64,000 bases of DNA from the NCBI GenBank assembly GCA_013399115.1, contig VXAA01003394.1, positions 124,001-188,000 on the forward strand. The letters run 5' to 3'. Positions 37,561-51,696 of the stretch are shown one piece after another. Both the position numbers and the translations under genes were made by a program. This DNA comes from Anseranas semipalmata (lineage: Eukaryota; Chordata; Aves; Anseriformes; Anseranatidae). The notes below the pieces were generated by a model. That model searched no databases. It saw nothing but the letters and a program-made list of their open reading frames with translations, and was not told the origin of the DNA. Each line of letters starts with the position of its first letter. Position 1 is the stretch's first letter.

Positions 37561-39120
37561 TCACCAGAACTGGTAGCCTAATCTCTTCAGCTGTTTCTGT
37601 TACACTTTAGCACCAGTGTCTGTGTTGTGGACACCCATGGAAGCCAGTAAATCTGGTCCAGGTCCTCAGTATGGTCCACTGGCATCAATTAAAGATATTG
37701 ACGGCAGCTAGTATCTTCCTTGTTGAGAACAACCATGACTGGGACCTGTACCAAAAGACAGCTTAGCTTGAGGTAAAGAACCACCTAAGTTTACTTAAAA
37801 ACCAAGTGTCTTTCATTTTAGCAAAATATGCACTGAGTTTTGACAGCAAAGGACCAGGGTTTGACACTGAATATCGGCTTCAGTATGAGCTACCTGTGAA
37901 TACATATATTTGAAACTGGTCACCAGCTTCAGAGTTTCCTATTTAAGAAACTTTCCACTTGCCCAAGACCTGTATTTTGCATGGGTTTGTCTTCCACATT
38001 ACATAACTACAGTTAATTACTTAAAAGCTCCTGAACAGAGACACAATCAAACATAGTTGTATCATAGGTCAATGTAGAAGTGTTGGGAAGGGTGGTAGGG
38101 AAGCCAATTGACTGGTCTGAGCCTTTTGTATGAGTACATTATGTATGGCAAGAAGCATTACGAGCACACTATATTACATAATAATTTACAGATGTCAAGC
38201 AGTATACATTTTCAACTATTTTTCTGGTTTCATAATGTTTTGTTTTCTTTTTTGTTTATTAGCTTTCCAACTTCTTTAAAAAGTGGATAGCATCATTTAT
38301 TGTCTTTTGAAGATGGTAGCCTTCAGTTAACTGAAGGACTTTTTGTTATGTTTTAAAGAGAATTACAAATTGCCTAATATCACAGTAAGTTTCTTTTAAA
38401 GATAATTTGGCTCTGATTCTCCCTTTACAGACACTAAATTACAAAAATGTGATTACTTCTGTGATATTTCAATGGAGATATTCCTACTCCTGCTGCTCTA
38501 AGACAACAAGGAATCAAGTATCTCAGGTAGATTTCAAATTCTCCAAATTATGCCAGGATACGGTGCAAAAAAGGCCAGGAGAGAATCATCCTGGGGAAAA
38601 AAAAAGTCCATTTTAACCTCATCAAACAAGAAACAAAGTTGTTCAAAGAAATAATATGTCAAGCATTCATTTACATTGATAAAATATGTAGCTATCCAAC
38701 TGAAATAATGATTCTGATTATCTTTATAGATACCCATTTATGTCCCAGTTATATTTGTGAATCAGATCCTCAGCCAAGACGTGTCAAACCACCAAGATAT
38801 GTCATGTCCTTATCTATCAACTGAACATTTTACTATCTGTAAGTGGAGAAAAGTTTAGTGCAAAGAACAACTGGAATGTTAAAAGTATTAACATTTCTTT
38901 ATTATTTGTAATTAAAATGTCACATAAAATGTCTCATATCTAGATCCAATGATCTCCTTTTCTAAAATGCTATGCCTAGAAGAAAAAGTTAAAGGTTAAA
39001 ATTAAATATAATTATGTGCCCCAGGAATAAAATGGATATACATTAAAAGTATACTTAGACTGTAAATTCATTTAAGCTTTTAAAAATTACAAAGGAATAT
39101 ATAAAATGCAAATTAAAGGA
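37561..39120. other. Non-coding stretch, no gene seen
   Basis: This contains an 18-base perfect palindrome at 38320-38337 and AT-rich sequence. No gene or transposon is recognised. Confidence 0.55.
38320..38337. repeat. 18-base perfect palindrome
   Basis: CCTTCAGTTAACTGAAGG reads identically on both strands, with GTTAAC at the centre. It is unassigned; the central word only weakly resembles an HNF1 half-site pair. Confidence 0.9.
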
Positions 39121-39330
39121 GAAAATCTTATTTATCTCCCCTGTTTGTATGGTAATTGGCTGCTTTTAATGAATTAATCTCATGCACAGACTCCTGCTAA
39201 ATTAGACTACGTATAATGTACTGTCTTCAAGTAACTTCACATTCTCATTATGGCCTCCCTAATTTCTAAAGTAAAATTAATATAATTAGGGAGCAAATCA
39301 ATAACTATTGATCTTGAGTTACTTCAACAG
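39121..39330. promoter_or_regulatory. Candidate conserved element with homeodomain sites and inverted repeats
   Basis: Homeodomain-type cores recur (GGTAATTGG, TTTTAATGAATTAATC, CTAAATTAGAC). A perfect 10-base inverted repeat CTCCCTAATT / AATTAGGGAG (39255-39264 and 39284-39293) has a 19-base spacer. A second one, ATCAATA-AC-TATTGAT (39297-39312), consists of Onecut/PBX-like words. No ORF or repeat family explains the block. Regulatory function is inference. Confidence 0.35.
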
Positions 39331-42300
39331 AACAAAAGAATAACAGATTAAAAGAAGTGATTTTTGTTAGCATTGATTTTGTTAGCATACTGAAACAACA
39401 GTGCCGAAGAACTAGATCTTAAAATATTTTACTTCCCTGAATGATATCCTTTGGTCATTTTATTTTTTCTGTGAAGCAAACATTTTTGCATGACTGTGTT
39501 TGAAAGACACAAACAAAATAGATCTTTGCACCCCTGTTTTGGGGCAAATCTAGCATTGTTTTCTTATGGCAAAAGACATTGACTATATTTTCTTTTCATG
39601 ACATCAATTTCAGGCTGCAAATTATTTCATCAGACTATGTTTCTTTTTCTTAGTGTAAATTAAAGGTGGATGCATGCTGGTGAACACTACCAGAATAAAT
39701 CACTGGTAGTATACTCGGATATAATCAAGCATATGCAGTAAGGAATTTGAGGTTCATAACGAGAAATAATGGAAGCATTCACAGAAATCAAAGCAGCAAT
39801 GCTTTTCTACATAACCACCAACTTATTTCATGTTGAAGAAAATGACAGTTCCAAGCAGAAGAGAGTCAGTTCTTTTTATTGTATTCAGGAAGACATATTG
39901 CACTCTGATGGCTTTAGATTGACATTTATTAGTAAGGTGTGAAGGGAAAATAATAATGTGCTACCTCAACAGCTGAAGTCTGTATCCTAAAAGTTGCAGC
40001 TGGCGATGGAAATGTCTCAGGTGGTTCCAGACGAAGGCTTGTGTTGCTCTGCATTCCTCTGGAGTGTCCACAGGGCACCAGGCTGCTGCTGCAGGTAGAC
40101 TTTACCCAAACTCATAAGAGCATGTTGATTGAAGTCAGGCACAGTTAATTTGCTTTTCACATCTTAAAGTCTCTACAGAGCGTAAACCCTTTTTCCTAGC
40201 TCATATTTCATTTCTGTATTTCACAGAAGCTTTATGATATGTGAACAAATTCCCTTGCTGCATGTGATAAATCTAAATTGCTTTGTTTAAAAAGGTAATT
40301 AATTTAGAGTTTTTCTTTCAATTTTCACACCATATGAACATGAATAAAAGCTTTTCATGGTGTATAAATTTATGTACAGTGATTACCCAAATGAATGGCA
40401 GAAACAGCTGCACCTTAAATCTTTACACCGAATATTCTGATTTACTTGAAACTAAATTGCAGGTTCAGGTTGCATTTCGGGCATTCATTTAAACATAATT
40501 TTAGGGAAACAATAGTAGTGCATGTAAGAAGTGTTATAAATATTGGAGGAAGAAGAGCTTTTATGTTTTATTTGCAAATATACAAAACTTTTTGTACAAT
40601 GTAACTTTGTTTACTTAAAATGTGGTTTTAATGGAGGCAATGTTATCTCACTATTTAACAATATTCCACACTAAGTTATACATCAATATAATTCTAATTC
40701 AATATATTGTGTAACAATATGAAAGTAAAACATACCTGGCCTTCTACGCGATGAAAACTGTTGCCTAATATTAAATTTTGTCTTTGACAAAACAAGAATA
40801 CTTTTAACACTAAATCTTAGTGAAAACAAGGTAGATATAAAGTAAGGACTACCATCACTAGAATATATATATATATATGTTTTGTATTAAGACACAACCC
40901 CATTCTAAGCAGACAAAGCAGATGCTAGTGACATCTTAAAAATGTTTTTTTATTGATAATTTAGGGAAGAAAAATCTCTAATATAGATAAAACTGCTACA
41001 TTTGTGCAACAATATGACCTCGCCAGGAAAACTGGGCGACTTTCTCTCTTCTTCCTATATGATCATATCTACTTAAGCTGGTGTTTTTAGCTATTGATTA
41101 CTCTCTTTCCATGTTAAGAGATATGAGTATACCTTATTTAATAATCATCTTCAAATATACTTAATATATGAATAATTAAACTATTTGAATAAATGAAGAC
41201 CCAATGATAGCAAATTTTTACTTGAGGCAAATCTGGGCATCTGTGCTGGAACAAAAATAAACTCATCCAGTCCTACTGGATAATTATTTTGATTTCAGTT
41301 TCAGAGGGAACCTCATTAGTAGGTACCACTTTCAGGAACATACTGATCCTGGAGCTTGATAAATTACTGACACCTTCTTAAGATCATGGGCAACCTTCTA
41401 ACCTTCTCTGGCAGAACAGTCTTCTTGACATCATATATGTATTCCTACACTGAGATCTGAAAGGGGGAAGCAAATCTTTTTGTTAGAAGTGGAGAACTGT
41501 TCTTAATGGGCAAAGTTAACATCCAAGGTGTCATAAAAATGCCTAATAAGAAAAAGAGGTACAGATACTAGAGAAACAATAAGTTCATTCAAACAAACAA
41601 ACAAAACAACAACAAAAAAAGAGCCAGATTTGTCTCCAGAGCCATAAACTGAAGGAGAACTGAACTTGGTGCTGGGATCTCACTGGTGAAACTAAGGTTG
41701 TGTAAAGCTGCTGGCTCCAAAAGCATTCATCTATGTTTATGCTAGGCTCAAAATAGCCTTTAAAGTGCAAGGCCTAGTAGACAGTATTAAGTTCACTCTT
41801 GTGACCAAACAATGAACACCTAAATCAAAGGAGATTTATTTTCCTTTTCACTGGAAGAGACCAGCCAAATTCACATTTGGCTAAGGCAAATAGAGCAATA
41901 TCACTGGAATGAAGAAAAATGTTTCTTGTGGTGGTCACTCCTGTTCCTAATTTTAAGCCATAGCAAATATACTTGGGCAGAGAAACAGGCAAAATAAGCA
42001 GTAGCCAGGATCATGAGAATAAATGATAATTCCCTCACAGCTTATATACAGTTTGGAAATGGGAGGGAGAAAGCTACTAATCAAAGGAAAAGAAATAGAA
42101 AAAAAAAAAAAAAAACAGGTTTCTAAAAATTGGAAAATTAAAAAGTGAAATTTGAAAGCCACAAAAATTATTTTTTGATGAATATTTTGACAAAAAAAAA
42201 AAAGACTACTGTGAAAAATAACCAAAGGATTACAGAATACACACACACAAAACAAACTAACAAACAAAACAGTTAAGCTAGAGCTCGAGAGAAATTAGAT

Positions 42301-45300
42301 TGAAGAAAAACCTTTTAACATACACAGATAGTCAGAGAAGCATAAATGGAGGAGCAGAAATGAGAGACAAGTGGTATCCTGCTGGTGCCACAGAGACAGA
42401 AGGATATGTGTTTTGAACTCACAGGCACATGTGTATTCATTCTGTGAGTGCAAGTATGGAAACTCACTGGAAAGGCTGCACTGAGGAGATTTGCTGGCAG
42501 CAACATATGTGTGCCTGAATAGCCATACAAACGGGATAGAAATCGGCAAAGCCAGAGTACTGTGAGATATTTCTTGGGGAAATTTCTGTGGGTATATTCT
42601 TTTCTCCTCCTTTAGAAGGAGGTAATCTTGGTCACAGAAGATTTCCTGAAGAAGAAAGATTTATGGAATGGACTTGACATTTTAAGGAAAGAGAAAAAAA
42701 ATCCAAATTTCCATATCCATACCTGGATATATTTTCACCCCAGAGAACTGTTGAGAAGATGATATCGATCAGTAAGTTAATTTTAGTTTAAGCATAACAC
42801 TTATATTTACTTTGGTACTTCAATAGGGTTTTTTAGCTTACTTGGAACATCTCTCACAGGATCAAGCTAGAGGTATTTTTTTAGTCATTGTTGTGAGCAT
42901 TGCTAGTCCGTTGAAAAAAACTTATAATGGCCACCACCTCCTAGACTGGTAGAGAAGAGATGCCCTTTAAAAATATTGAATGAGGTAAGGGGAAAGGGAA
43001 TACGGCTGGCTAAGTTGAGAATTGAACTAGGGAATCTAAAATGAATCTCAGACATGAGAGCTATGCAAGATGGATTGAGTTCAGTGCGTTTGCAGAAGCT
43101 TATTACTACCAATCATGCACAGATTATATTATTTTGAAATCAGAATCTCAAAAAAAGGTTGTTTAGAATTTTACTGCTACTGCAGGTAAGAAGTAAATCA
43201 GATCTTCAAAACTTCACCTGTCCTAAGAGACATCAATATTTTTGATAGAAATGCTTCAATTCCTGCCAAAAGGCATGGACAAAAGTGTACCAGCAAAGGG
43301 TGGTTGGAGACAGTCAAGGATCTCCTGAACTATAACAGCGAGGGCTGCTGGGGACATTTCATGTTTCAACACTGGTGGGATTCTCAGACTGAGAGTTCTC
43401 TGATGTGTCCCAGCATGGCCTGGTATAATAATTAGTGGTTACCTTACCACATCATACCTTTGGAATAGTGCCAGCCATACCCTGTACAATTTTGCCAACA
43501 TAACCTTAATACCCAATAAATATGAGTTGGAAAGGGCAGGATTTGACATAGAGAAGGTAGGGGTACACCATAAAAAGAGTTCACAACTAACTTCAGAAAG
43601 GATAGCTTCTTTTTGAAGTTCATTTATACTGTAGATGAATGTTACTCTTATAAAAGAGATGGGCTGATAGCCAAGGTTTCATAAGAGCAGCCCTTTATGC
43701 TTCATATGCAAAGTTCCTCATAGAAGCCTGTCCAGCCTGACCAGCATTCCTCATTATTTCCCAGAGGGCAATTGGGAGCCCTGGATATTTGTTGGCTCAA
43801 AATATTCATCACTTTGATTGCAAGTGACGAGGTTCCCCTTGGGTGCCATAATAGCATTTGAGTATGGCCCTAAGGTACATAGTAAAGGAATTAATTATTT
43901 CTTCTGCAATGCCCGAATGCTCCTAAAACTATCACAGCAATATAATAATCTATCAAAAGTATTACTCTAAATAACAAATTACGAGGATTGGTAATATCTC
44001 ACGTGTTGAGCATAAAGCTGAGTGAAAGCTGAAATTGCTGTTCAAAACTTCTATTATGAAGAAATTTAAAACTTAGATTAAAAATGAAAGCTTACAGCAA
44101 AATCAGAATGTCCCTAGGGAAAATGTGCACTTTGCCAAAACTGTGACTTTTGTTGGAAAAGTATCCTTCTTTCTACCTGTTCTGGTGTGTGGCTTTGAAA
44201 AGGGCACTCTCATTACAGTTACCAAGGATCTTCCATTTAATTTCCAATTGTTTTATAAAGTGCATCCAAATTTTCAGCTAGATTCTCTGACAATAAAAAA
44301 GATATCATTTAAAATTTCTTTACTAAAGAAGACTTACAGTCACTGTGGACAAGATGCAAACGTTCTTTTGTTACTTTGTTTTCTAGCCTGTGTAAGCTGT
44401 TCTAGTAGGATAAGAAGAAGAGATGAGTGCGAAGGTGTTTTTTTTTTTTTTTTGTCTTTCCTATGCCCTTTTTTAATGACATAGGAAGCTAAAAATTGAA
44501 TTTGACAAGAAAGAGCAATAAAGCAAGCACTTGGAGCAGGCAGTTTTCTCTTACCCCATCTTCCTCAAAATCTTCAAAACTATAACAAATTTAAATACAG
44601 AACATCAAGTCTATAAAGCCAAAGTCAAGAAAAGTCAAGAAATCCACCAAGTTTTCAACAACTACTGGTCGTATTCTATAAATACTCAATTTGTAATCCT
44701 GTTTTCTTGTTAAATGTGAAGCTTAATAGATTATTGATTATGCTGTAAAATCTATACCATAAAATATACAAGATATGCGCAGTGGTAACATTGAGGTTGC
44801 TCTTGCAGCATTAACTTTTATGTTTCCTGACCTTGTGGATTTTAAATACAACCTTAAACATTACATTTTTATACTGACAGTTCATGTAGCTCTTACTAAA
44901 ACAAATTGCACCTATCTTCAGCATTTACCAACAGACATATTTTCCTCTGGAAAAGTATGACAATAGTCTTTTCATTCAAATTTTGTTGTGACAGTCATGA
45001 CAAACATATGGATAGTAACAGTCTTACCAGCAGGATGCTTATCTGTTTTACTAGTTCAGAAAGGTCTGATTGATGTGAAAGACCAAGGTCTCTCTAAAGA
45101 TAATTTAGCCATTTCCATACAGTTTACGCTTGTGTTAGCTGTATCCTGCAAGGGGACTCCCAGGGGGATTTTCTCTGACCTTCCCTCTAAAAGGTAACAC
45201 ATAAGAGATTCCTAAAGGAACCATCATCTAACAAGACTAATGATAGCTTCCATGCTTATTATCATTCAGTGAGAGTGAAAGAGACTTTAAAAATGCAGTA

Positions 45301-48300
45301 CCACATTCCTCCCTTGATGTTTCTCATGATCTATTAAGGTATTAGATGCCAGATAAATTAATCATTAAAAACTTACAGTTAAGTCTTTACAAATAATAAC
45401 CAGGTGTACTTCGATTATTTTTTGTCTCACTATATATATTTATATATTTCTGTCATTAAACACAAACCATACAAGACAATTTGTTTATTAATGAATAATG
45501 GCTACCTAAAGTTCACAAAGGCCTGTATTCTTCAGCCTTTCAGTGTGCTAGAAAGTCAGGAGGATTACAGAAAACCATATATTCTTTATTTCTGAAACAA
45601 CTTGTGATTTGTCAATCAGCTATCCTTTCAAGCTATTTTGGCAAGTGTGAGCTCTTGTGATGACTGTTTATTAGTGCATATAACCTAGCATTCAATTTAT
45701 TTTTTCCTGATTGGTAATACTTTGCTTAAAAGTTCCTCCAGTACAGAGTTACTACAGAGAGTTTTCCTGGGAAATAATTTTTATTGAAATAGCCTTTCTT
45801 CCTTACCTTGTCAGCTTTTTTATAATAAAAAACATGATCTTCATTTCTGTTTAACCACTTGTCACCAAAATATGATTATTGACATATTTTCCAATGTAAT
45901 CCACCTTACATTTTTAGCAAAGAAAAATAAAAAGCTTTCAGAGTAGTGATGACTTGTTGAATTTCACTGCTGTCATAAAGACTTGTTTATTTTCTTCGGG
46001 GTTCGTATTGAGTTAGTCCTATGGGGACCATTTGCCTGCATCTCTCTGGTGACCATGTTGCTTTTTACAGATTTTAAGCTGTCACTTTAAAACAGAAAAT
46101 GATTGACCTGCATGGCTGTACCTTAAGTTTCCTGATGTGAACTAGTTCAGCTCTATTTCTAGATCTGTCAGTAGGCATGCATTTGCACTGAGTATGGATA
46201 ATTCTTGGTACTTCTCCACTGGAATATAACAAATGTAGGTGAATTCAACCAAGTAAATATAAATATGATTTTAAATGCTGAAACAGTGTTCCAAGAAAGA
46301 TACACTTCCATCTTTATTCATATTCAGACAGGATGACACCTGCTTTGCTATGGCAAGTCTATACCAGCCAACAGACATACCATGATGCACACTGTTGTTG
46401 GGTGCACCAAAGCTCTCCTCTGCTTCTCTCAAAATTGTGCAGAATGATACTACTCTAAATGGCAGTGGCAAAGCTCCTACTGACTTTGGCAGAGACAGTG
46501 CTGAATACACACCTACACTCAGTATATCTACATCTGTGGTGTGACATGACATCTAATAGTAATTTCTCTTTCTGAGTGTTAAGAAAGAGGCAAAAACATA
46601 AAAGAAAATGGAAAGATCAAATGATGATTAATGAATCAACCAATAATTAATTTAAATAATTGTAGGTTTTTTTCCACATTATTTGAACAAGGTCTTGACT
46701 TTCATGTGTTCTTTGACAAGGTTGACACTGTGTCTGGAGATAATCCATTCTCTGCCAAACAACTAGTAGAAATACCTTTGTATATTTTTGATATCTGAAA
46801 TCTGAAAAATTTTAATGAAGAAAAGTTAAAGTGATGAGCAAACCTAATAGGGTAGGGTCCTGATCTATGTTCATTAATATAACTTCTAACCCTTCACTTT
46901 TCCCTGGTTTCTTTGAAATATTTTGTTATTTGTTTCTAAGGCCTACAGCTTGTCTCCTGCAATGGGGTTCCAGTACCTTTCTCAGCATTACAGCAATGAA
47001 ACAACAAGCTTACTAAAAATCCCTTTTCTAGAGAATATTCCCACCACTACAGTTAATTTGTTATAATATTAATGGAAAATATGGGAGAAATGAATGAAAA
47101 AGAAAATCAAACGTTCTGTTAGTTAGAAAACCTCCTCGTAATGTATGCAAGTCAATGCAGAAATATTTGACTCCAAACTGTGTGAGTTGACAAACATAGA
47201 ACCTGAAGGTTAGCCACAGTCAATTCAGATAAATCAGTTCTCACATTAGGTGTAGGCTTTCTAAGAATTTTCTAAGAATTCTAAGAATCTACTAGAGTAG
47301 CCATGTAAATATTTGAAAATATATTTGCACAATATATTATGAGTCATTTACCCATCTCTATTATTGACACTTGAACAAAGAAAAGGAAATGTGAACTCTC
47401 TTCATAGGAGAGCTGTCCTCAAGATTCTCACTTAGTGGAAGAGATAAGACTCCAACAATTGTTATAGACATTCCTCTCCTTTCTTGTAATACGTTCATCT
47501 AGACATCAAGATGAAGTGCCTTTTGTGCCACTGAGAATGTATGTTATACAAGGCAAACTGTTAATAATGACATTTACGCACACATCAGCAGAATTCAAGT
47601 ACCTGTATGACATACATTCCTTAAAGGTCAGATACTTAGTCTTGTACTGGTCAGTAATAGGACCAAAGTATAATGTATTCTTTATATTGTTAAACAAAAT
47701 ACCAAAAACTAGGAACTGTATAGGCATTTAATAAAAAAGTCCTCACCTGGCAAATCTGTGAGACAAGAAAAAGAACACAGTGAAAGGCAAAATTGCACCT
47801 AGAATTTTGACAGTCCCAATAACAAAATAATCTCATGAAATAATATAACATTAGCCAGAAGGGAAACCATAAATAATGCCATCCTCAGTTTCCTTTCTTG
47901 GATTGTTCCAAAGCTGGAAAACAGCTTTGTCCCATCTCTGCACATTTGCCTGATTAGGATTCTGGTCTATGGGCACCAATGAAGATGTCAAGGACAGGTC
48001 AGATGTTAGGCAGGCTGAATCACTCTTTGAAGGTTCCTTTTCTTCTCTTCAGTAGTGGAAATCCCTAAAAATAGAAGCCTTAATTTGATCCGAATTTTTC
48101 TGACTGAGAAAGAAAAATTCTATTCAGTGGAAAAGAATACTCATAGAGTATTGATCTGCTAATTTCCTTCACACTGAATTAAAATGCGATGGCAGCACCA
48201 GGCTGACTTGATCATTATTCAGGTAGATGAAATAAAACTTTTGGCTGTATTTTCCTTCATAGGGAAGGATGGGCTATAGTTCTAAATGTGTCAGAGATTA

Positions 48301-49785
48301 TCATTTAGAGTTCTTACACATTGTCCCTCCAGGTTGGTTGCAGCGGTGAGGTGGCCCAAGAAGCAGTCTTGCAGTAGGGTTAGTACAGAGAGAAAAGCTG
48401 TGGGGTATTCTGCATATGTAAAAGCTAAGTGTTATTCTTTAAACAGAGTTTGATGTTGAAGATAGCACTGTACATCCAACCGTTTTCATGTTATCTCTAT
48501 ATGAGTATTCTGTGCATTGAGTAATTATATTTTTGGGATATTGCTATTTCACACATTTCTTATTTGATTTCTTAAGTACCCTGTTGAAGGCTACAAATGC
48601 TATAAATGTAGAAATGAATGATTGGCTATAGTGTTAATAAGCAATAAAAACTCCAGCATGACTTACTGGTATAAGGCAAATATTTTATTACAGGAATTAA
48701 AAAGGTGTAGTGTGGCAGAGATTTGGAATCTGGAGTGTGGAAATGATAGAGGTGCGGAACACTGTCATAGGAAAAGAATGTTATATGAATAAAGGGGAGC
48801 AAGGAAGTGGTGGAAAAGCACATCAGAGAACCATTCTCTTGCTCTGCGGCCTGGCTGTTTCTAAGCATAATAAAAATGAGAGATACGAGGGTAATAAAAT
48901 TCATGCTAGACACATCTCTAAAAAGGGAACTGACCAAAGAATAAAAAAAGCACTTTCCTCCCATATGTTTTAAATTTCCCAGAGTGTATTCACCTCCAGT
49001 AGCAATGTACAAAGGTACCAGTGGTCCCTGGCTAATTTAAGAAATAAGAAGCTCTGACGAAGAGCAACATATGCATGGAGCAAAAACATTAGTATTGTTC
49101 TGAGGGACACTTTTGTCTCCCCTGTTCATTTTACAAATGCCTGCATTATCACAAAATATTGTGAACAGTTTAGGAAGAGATTCATCCTGCATGTCTGCAG
49201 CAACAGTATGTTGCAGGACTTACGGGTATCATTCTTAGCTTCATCAAAGGTTTTATATCAGATGACTGTGTCATGATTTCTTCATTGTTTAAAAAGCTTG
49301 TTCTCATGTGGTTTCTATGAAGTGTTATGCTTTGACTTCAGCCTTAACTCTACAGAAAATCACTGAGTGGCAAATGTTAATACTCAGTAGTAAATAAAGT
49401 TCTTCCCATAATCTACATGCCTTGTCTGCGACATACATGTCTTGAAGCTTGAAACTCATTGACAATGAGAAAAATAAATGTGGATAAACTCTTTTTTGAG
49501 AGTTCTTTTTGAAGAGCTCACTCACTTGCATGTGCGTAAGTGCAGGTGTATGGGAGGTAGTTGCTGGGCTGGAAGGAGCAGCCCCTCAGCCCCAGCGAGT
49601 TCTGCAGCATCTCTTCCACAGGTCACTGATGTATCAGCCTCAGGTCTCAACCATGCCTTGACCACACCTCCTTACTCTGCTTTACTTCTCCAAGAAAATC
49701 CAAATCCTGGATTAACAAGGAAATCCAGGAATGGGAGGAATGCTAGAGATCCAAGGAGTGCAGAAAATTAAAATTTTAAATTTAA
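39331..49785. other. Long non-coding stretch, no gene seen
   Basis: Ten kilobases of AT-rich sequence with no recognisable gene. It contains an (AT)n run at 40863-40878, a CAAA-rich tract at 41588-41622, A runs near 42099-42115 and 42193-42204, a T16 run at 44438-44453, and small imperfect tandem duplications at 44625-44645 and 47255-47290. The longest frames (104-128 codons) are low complexity or lack motifs. The GC-richer patch at 49515-49700 shows no CpG clustering. Confidence 0.55.
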
Positions 49786-49893
49786 ATTTAAAGGTTGGAT
49801 GTGGTACTTAGGGACATATAGGTTGGACTAAAGGTTGGACTGGGTGATCTTGGAGGTCTTTTCCAGCCTAAATGGTTCTGTGATTCTGTGATG
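49786..49893 (+). mobile_element. CR1 LINE 3'-end fragment, first of a tandem pair
   Basis: Starts with ggttggatgtggtacttagg and continues to the CR1 3' block (gactgggtgatcttggagg, then tcttttccagccta) and a tail of GATTCTGTGA units. An internal deletion joins 'acttagggacat' to 'ataggttggact', relative to the usual CR1 order. Confidence 0.9.
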
Positions 49894-49983
49894 GTTTATT
49901 GGGTAGTATTGGTGGTAGGGGGACAGTTGGACTAGATGATCTTGGAGGTCTTTTCCAACCTTAATGATTCTATGATTCTATGA
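49891..49983 (+). mobile_element. CR1 LINE 3'-end fragment, second of a tandem pair
   Basis: Directly abuts the tail of the preceding CR1 fragment in the same orientation. It carries ggtttattgggtagtattgg, ggtaggggga, ttggactagatgatcttgg and tcttttccaacctt, then a tail of ATTCTATG units. Its tail word (ATTCTATG) differs from the first copy's (ATTCTGTG), so this is two separate insertions rather than a simple duplication. Confidence 0.9.
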
Positions 49984-51066
49984 AAATACATGGGAATAGC
50001 AAGAGAATTATCGTGGAGAACTAAAAAAGGGGGAAAAGGGACAGACCTCTTGGAATGTATTCAGTAAATCATCACTGGAACTAGCAAACTGAAGATACAG
50101 CAGTTTCATAAAGGTCTTGCTGCAGATAATAGTACCTACAACCCAGTCATCCCCATTGAACAGTCTCAGTCCAAGGCCAAGGATCTTCCCATGTTAGGAT
50201 GTAGTTGTGTAATAACTTGGCAGCAAAACTGAAGAGTTACGTCTCCCCCTTTCCGGCTGCTTGTTTCTATGTCTGTGTTGCAGCTTGACAGACTTGCTTT
50301 TTAACCCTGTTTCTGCACAGCCACCAGGACAACTACAGAAGAACAGATGAGTGTTAGGAAATGACAGCAGAGGACTAGGAATGAACAGTGCGGGGTGGGG
50401 GGTGGGGAGCAGGTCTTCTGCCAACTCTGGTAGAGCTTCTACAAGCTCTTCTGGTAGAATAAGCGAGAGAAATGCAGCTCCAGCCTTAGTTACAACCACA
50501 GAAGGCTTATTAATGAAGAGTTCAGTCTTAAACTGAATTTTGGTGCATTTCTCACATCTCTGTTTCTTTAGGAGGTGGGGACCCATATGAAAGTGTTCTC
50601 CAAGGCTTTCAGAGCAATGATTGGATAGCGGTAGTTAACCTTCAAAATGGATTTACAAAAATGTGAATCCCTATAGGTCATCGGGGCATTCCCTCTTGGC
50701 CAGCATTTCCCAGAGGAAATCTAGATTTTTTGTATAATATCAAAGTAGATTTCCCTTGTCCCCAAACTGAAAATGTTTGTCATAGTCCTTTAGTTTAATT
50801 TTGAAAACTGCACATTTGGATTCAGAAATATTGTAGCATTCCATGGAAATTGCACTGCAGCTACCCTGTGCATAAGTTCTGCTACATCACCTTGCTGACA
50901 ATCACACACTATGATATCCATAAGTCACCATGTATGCCTTACAAATATCTGCCACAGTGAATTCAGAATGGAGAATATATTGTGTCTACAAAAGAGAAGA
51001 GCAGCATTTGGCACCCAGCATTGAATTCCCATAAGGAACTGGACAAGAGTTCTGTGAAAACGAGTC

Positions 51067-51089
51067 TTTTTTTTTTTTTTTTTTTTTTT
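51067..51089. repeat. T23 homopolymer
   Basis: Twenty-three consecutive T, flanked by mixed sequence and by A-rich sequence downstream. Confidence 0.95.
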
Positions 51090-51654
51090 CTCCAAGAAGG
51101 TACATGCTTTTCAGCGAAAAAATATAAAATAAAAAAATCTATTTTCCCTTAAAAGCAAATTTTGACTAAAAAAAATTCAGCCACCTGTATCAGTCTTTTT
51201 GGAAGGCTGCTGCTGTTGCTTAGAGAAAACTGTTCTTTATATCTTTTATTTGTTCAAAAGATTTTCAGTGTCCTTTCTGAGGCACTGCCAGCTATTTTCT
51301 GAATAGGTAGACTCTTGTTGCTATAGTAATTAAAGCCAAAACTAGTGCTCCAGTCAGAAGACTGCAGGGCATTGTTTGTTCCTGAGCCACTATTGCAAGT
51401 AGGACTGTATTTACACAAGCTCCCCTGACTCTTCATGCCAAGAGTAGCAGAAAAGAAATAAAACAGACATGCACACTCAGATGCACATGCACACACTCTG
51501 TTGGAGGTATGAAGGTTTTGTTCAAGGTAACCATTTTAAGGATACAGCTCTCGAAAATTCAGGGTATGCACATTTTTGTCCAGAATTGCACACCACTGAC
51601 ATGTGAACTTACCAAGTGTGAAGTTTAAAAGAGACCTTAAATGAGTTCCTCATT

Positions 51655-51696
51655 TCCTCCTTCCTTCCTTTCTCCCTCCCTTCCTTCCTCTGTCTG
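51655..51696. repeat. (CCTT)n-type tract ending at an assembly gap
   Basis: Imperfect CCTT/CCCTCC pyrimidine units run up to the N block, so the true repeat is probably longer. Confidence 0.92.

Noticed and set aside
48626..49012. Minus-strand frame of 128 codons
   Set aside because: No motif; an opposite-strand frame overlaps it, and neither shows family similarity.
50194..50586. Minus-strand open frame of 130 codons
   Set aside because: No domain or signal peptide; it overlaps a G-rich patch on the opposite strand, which keeps the frame open through C-rich codons.
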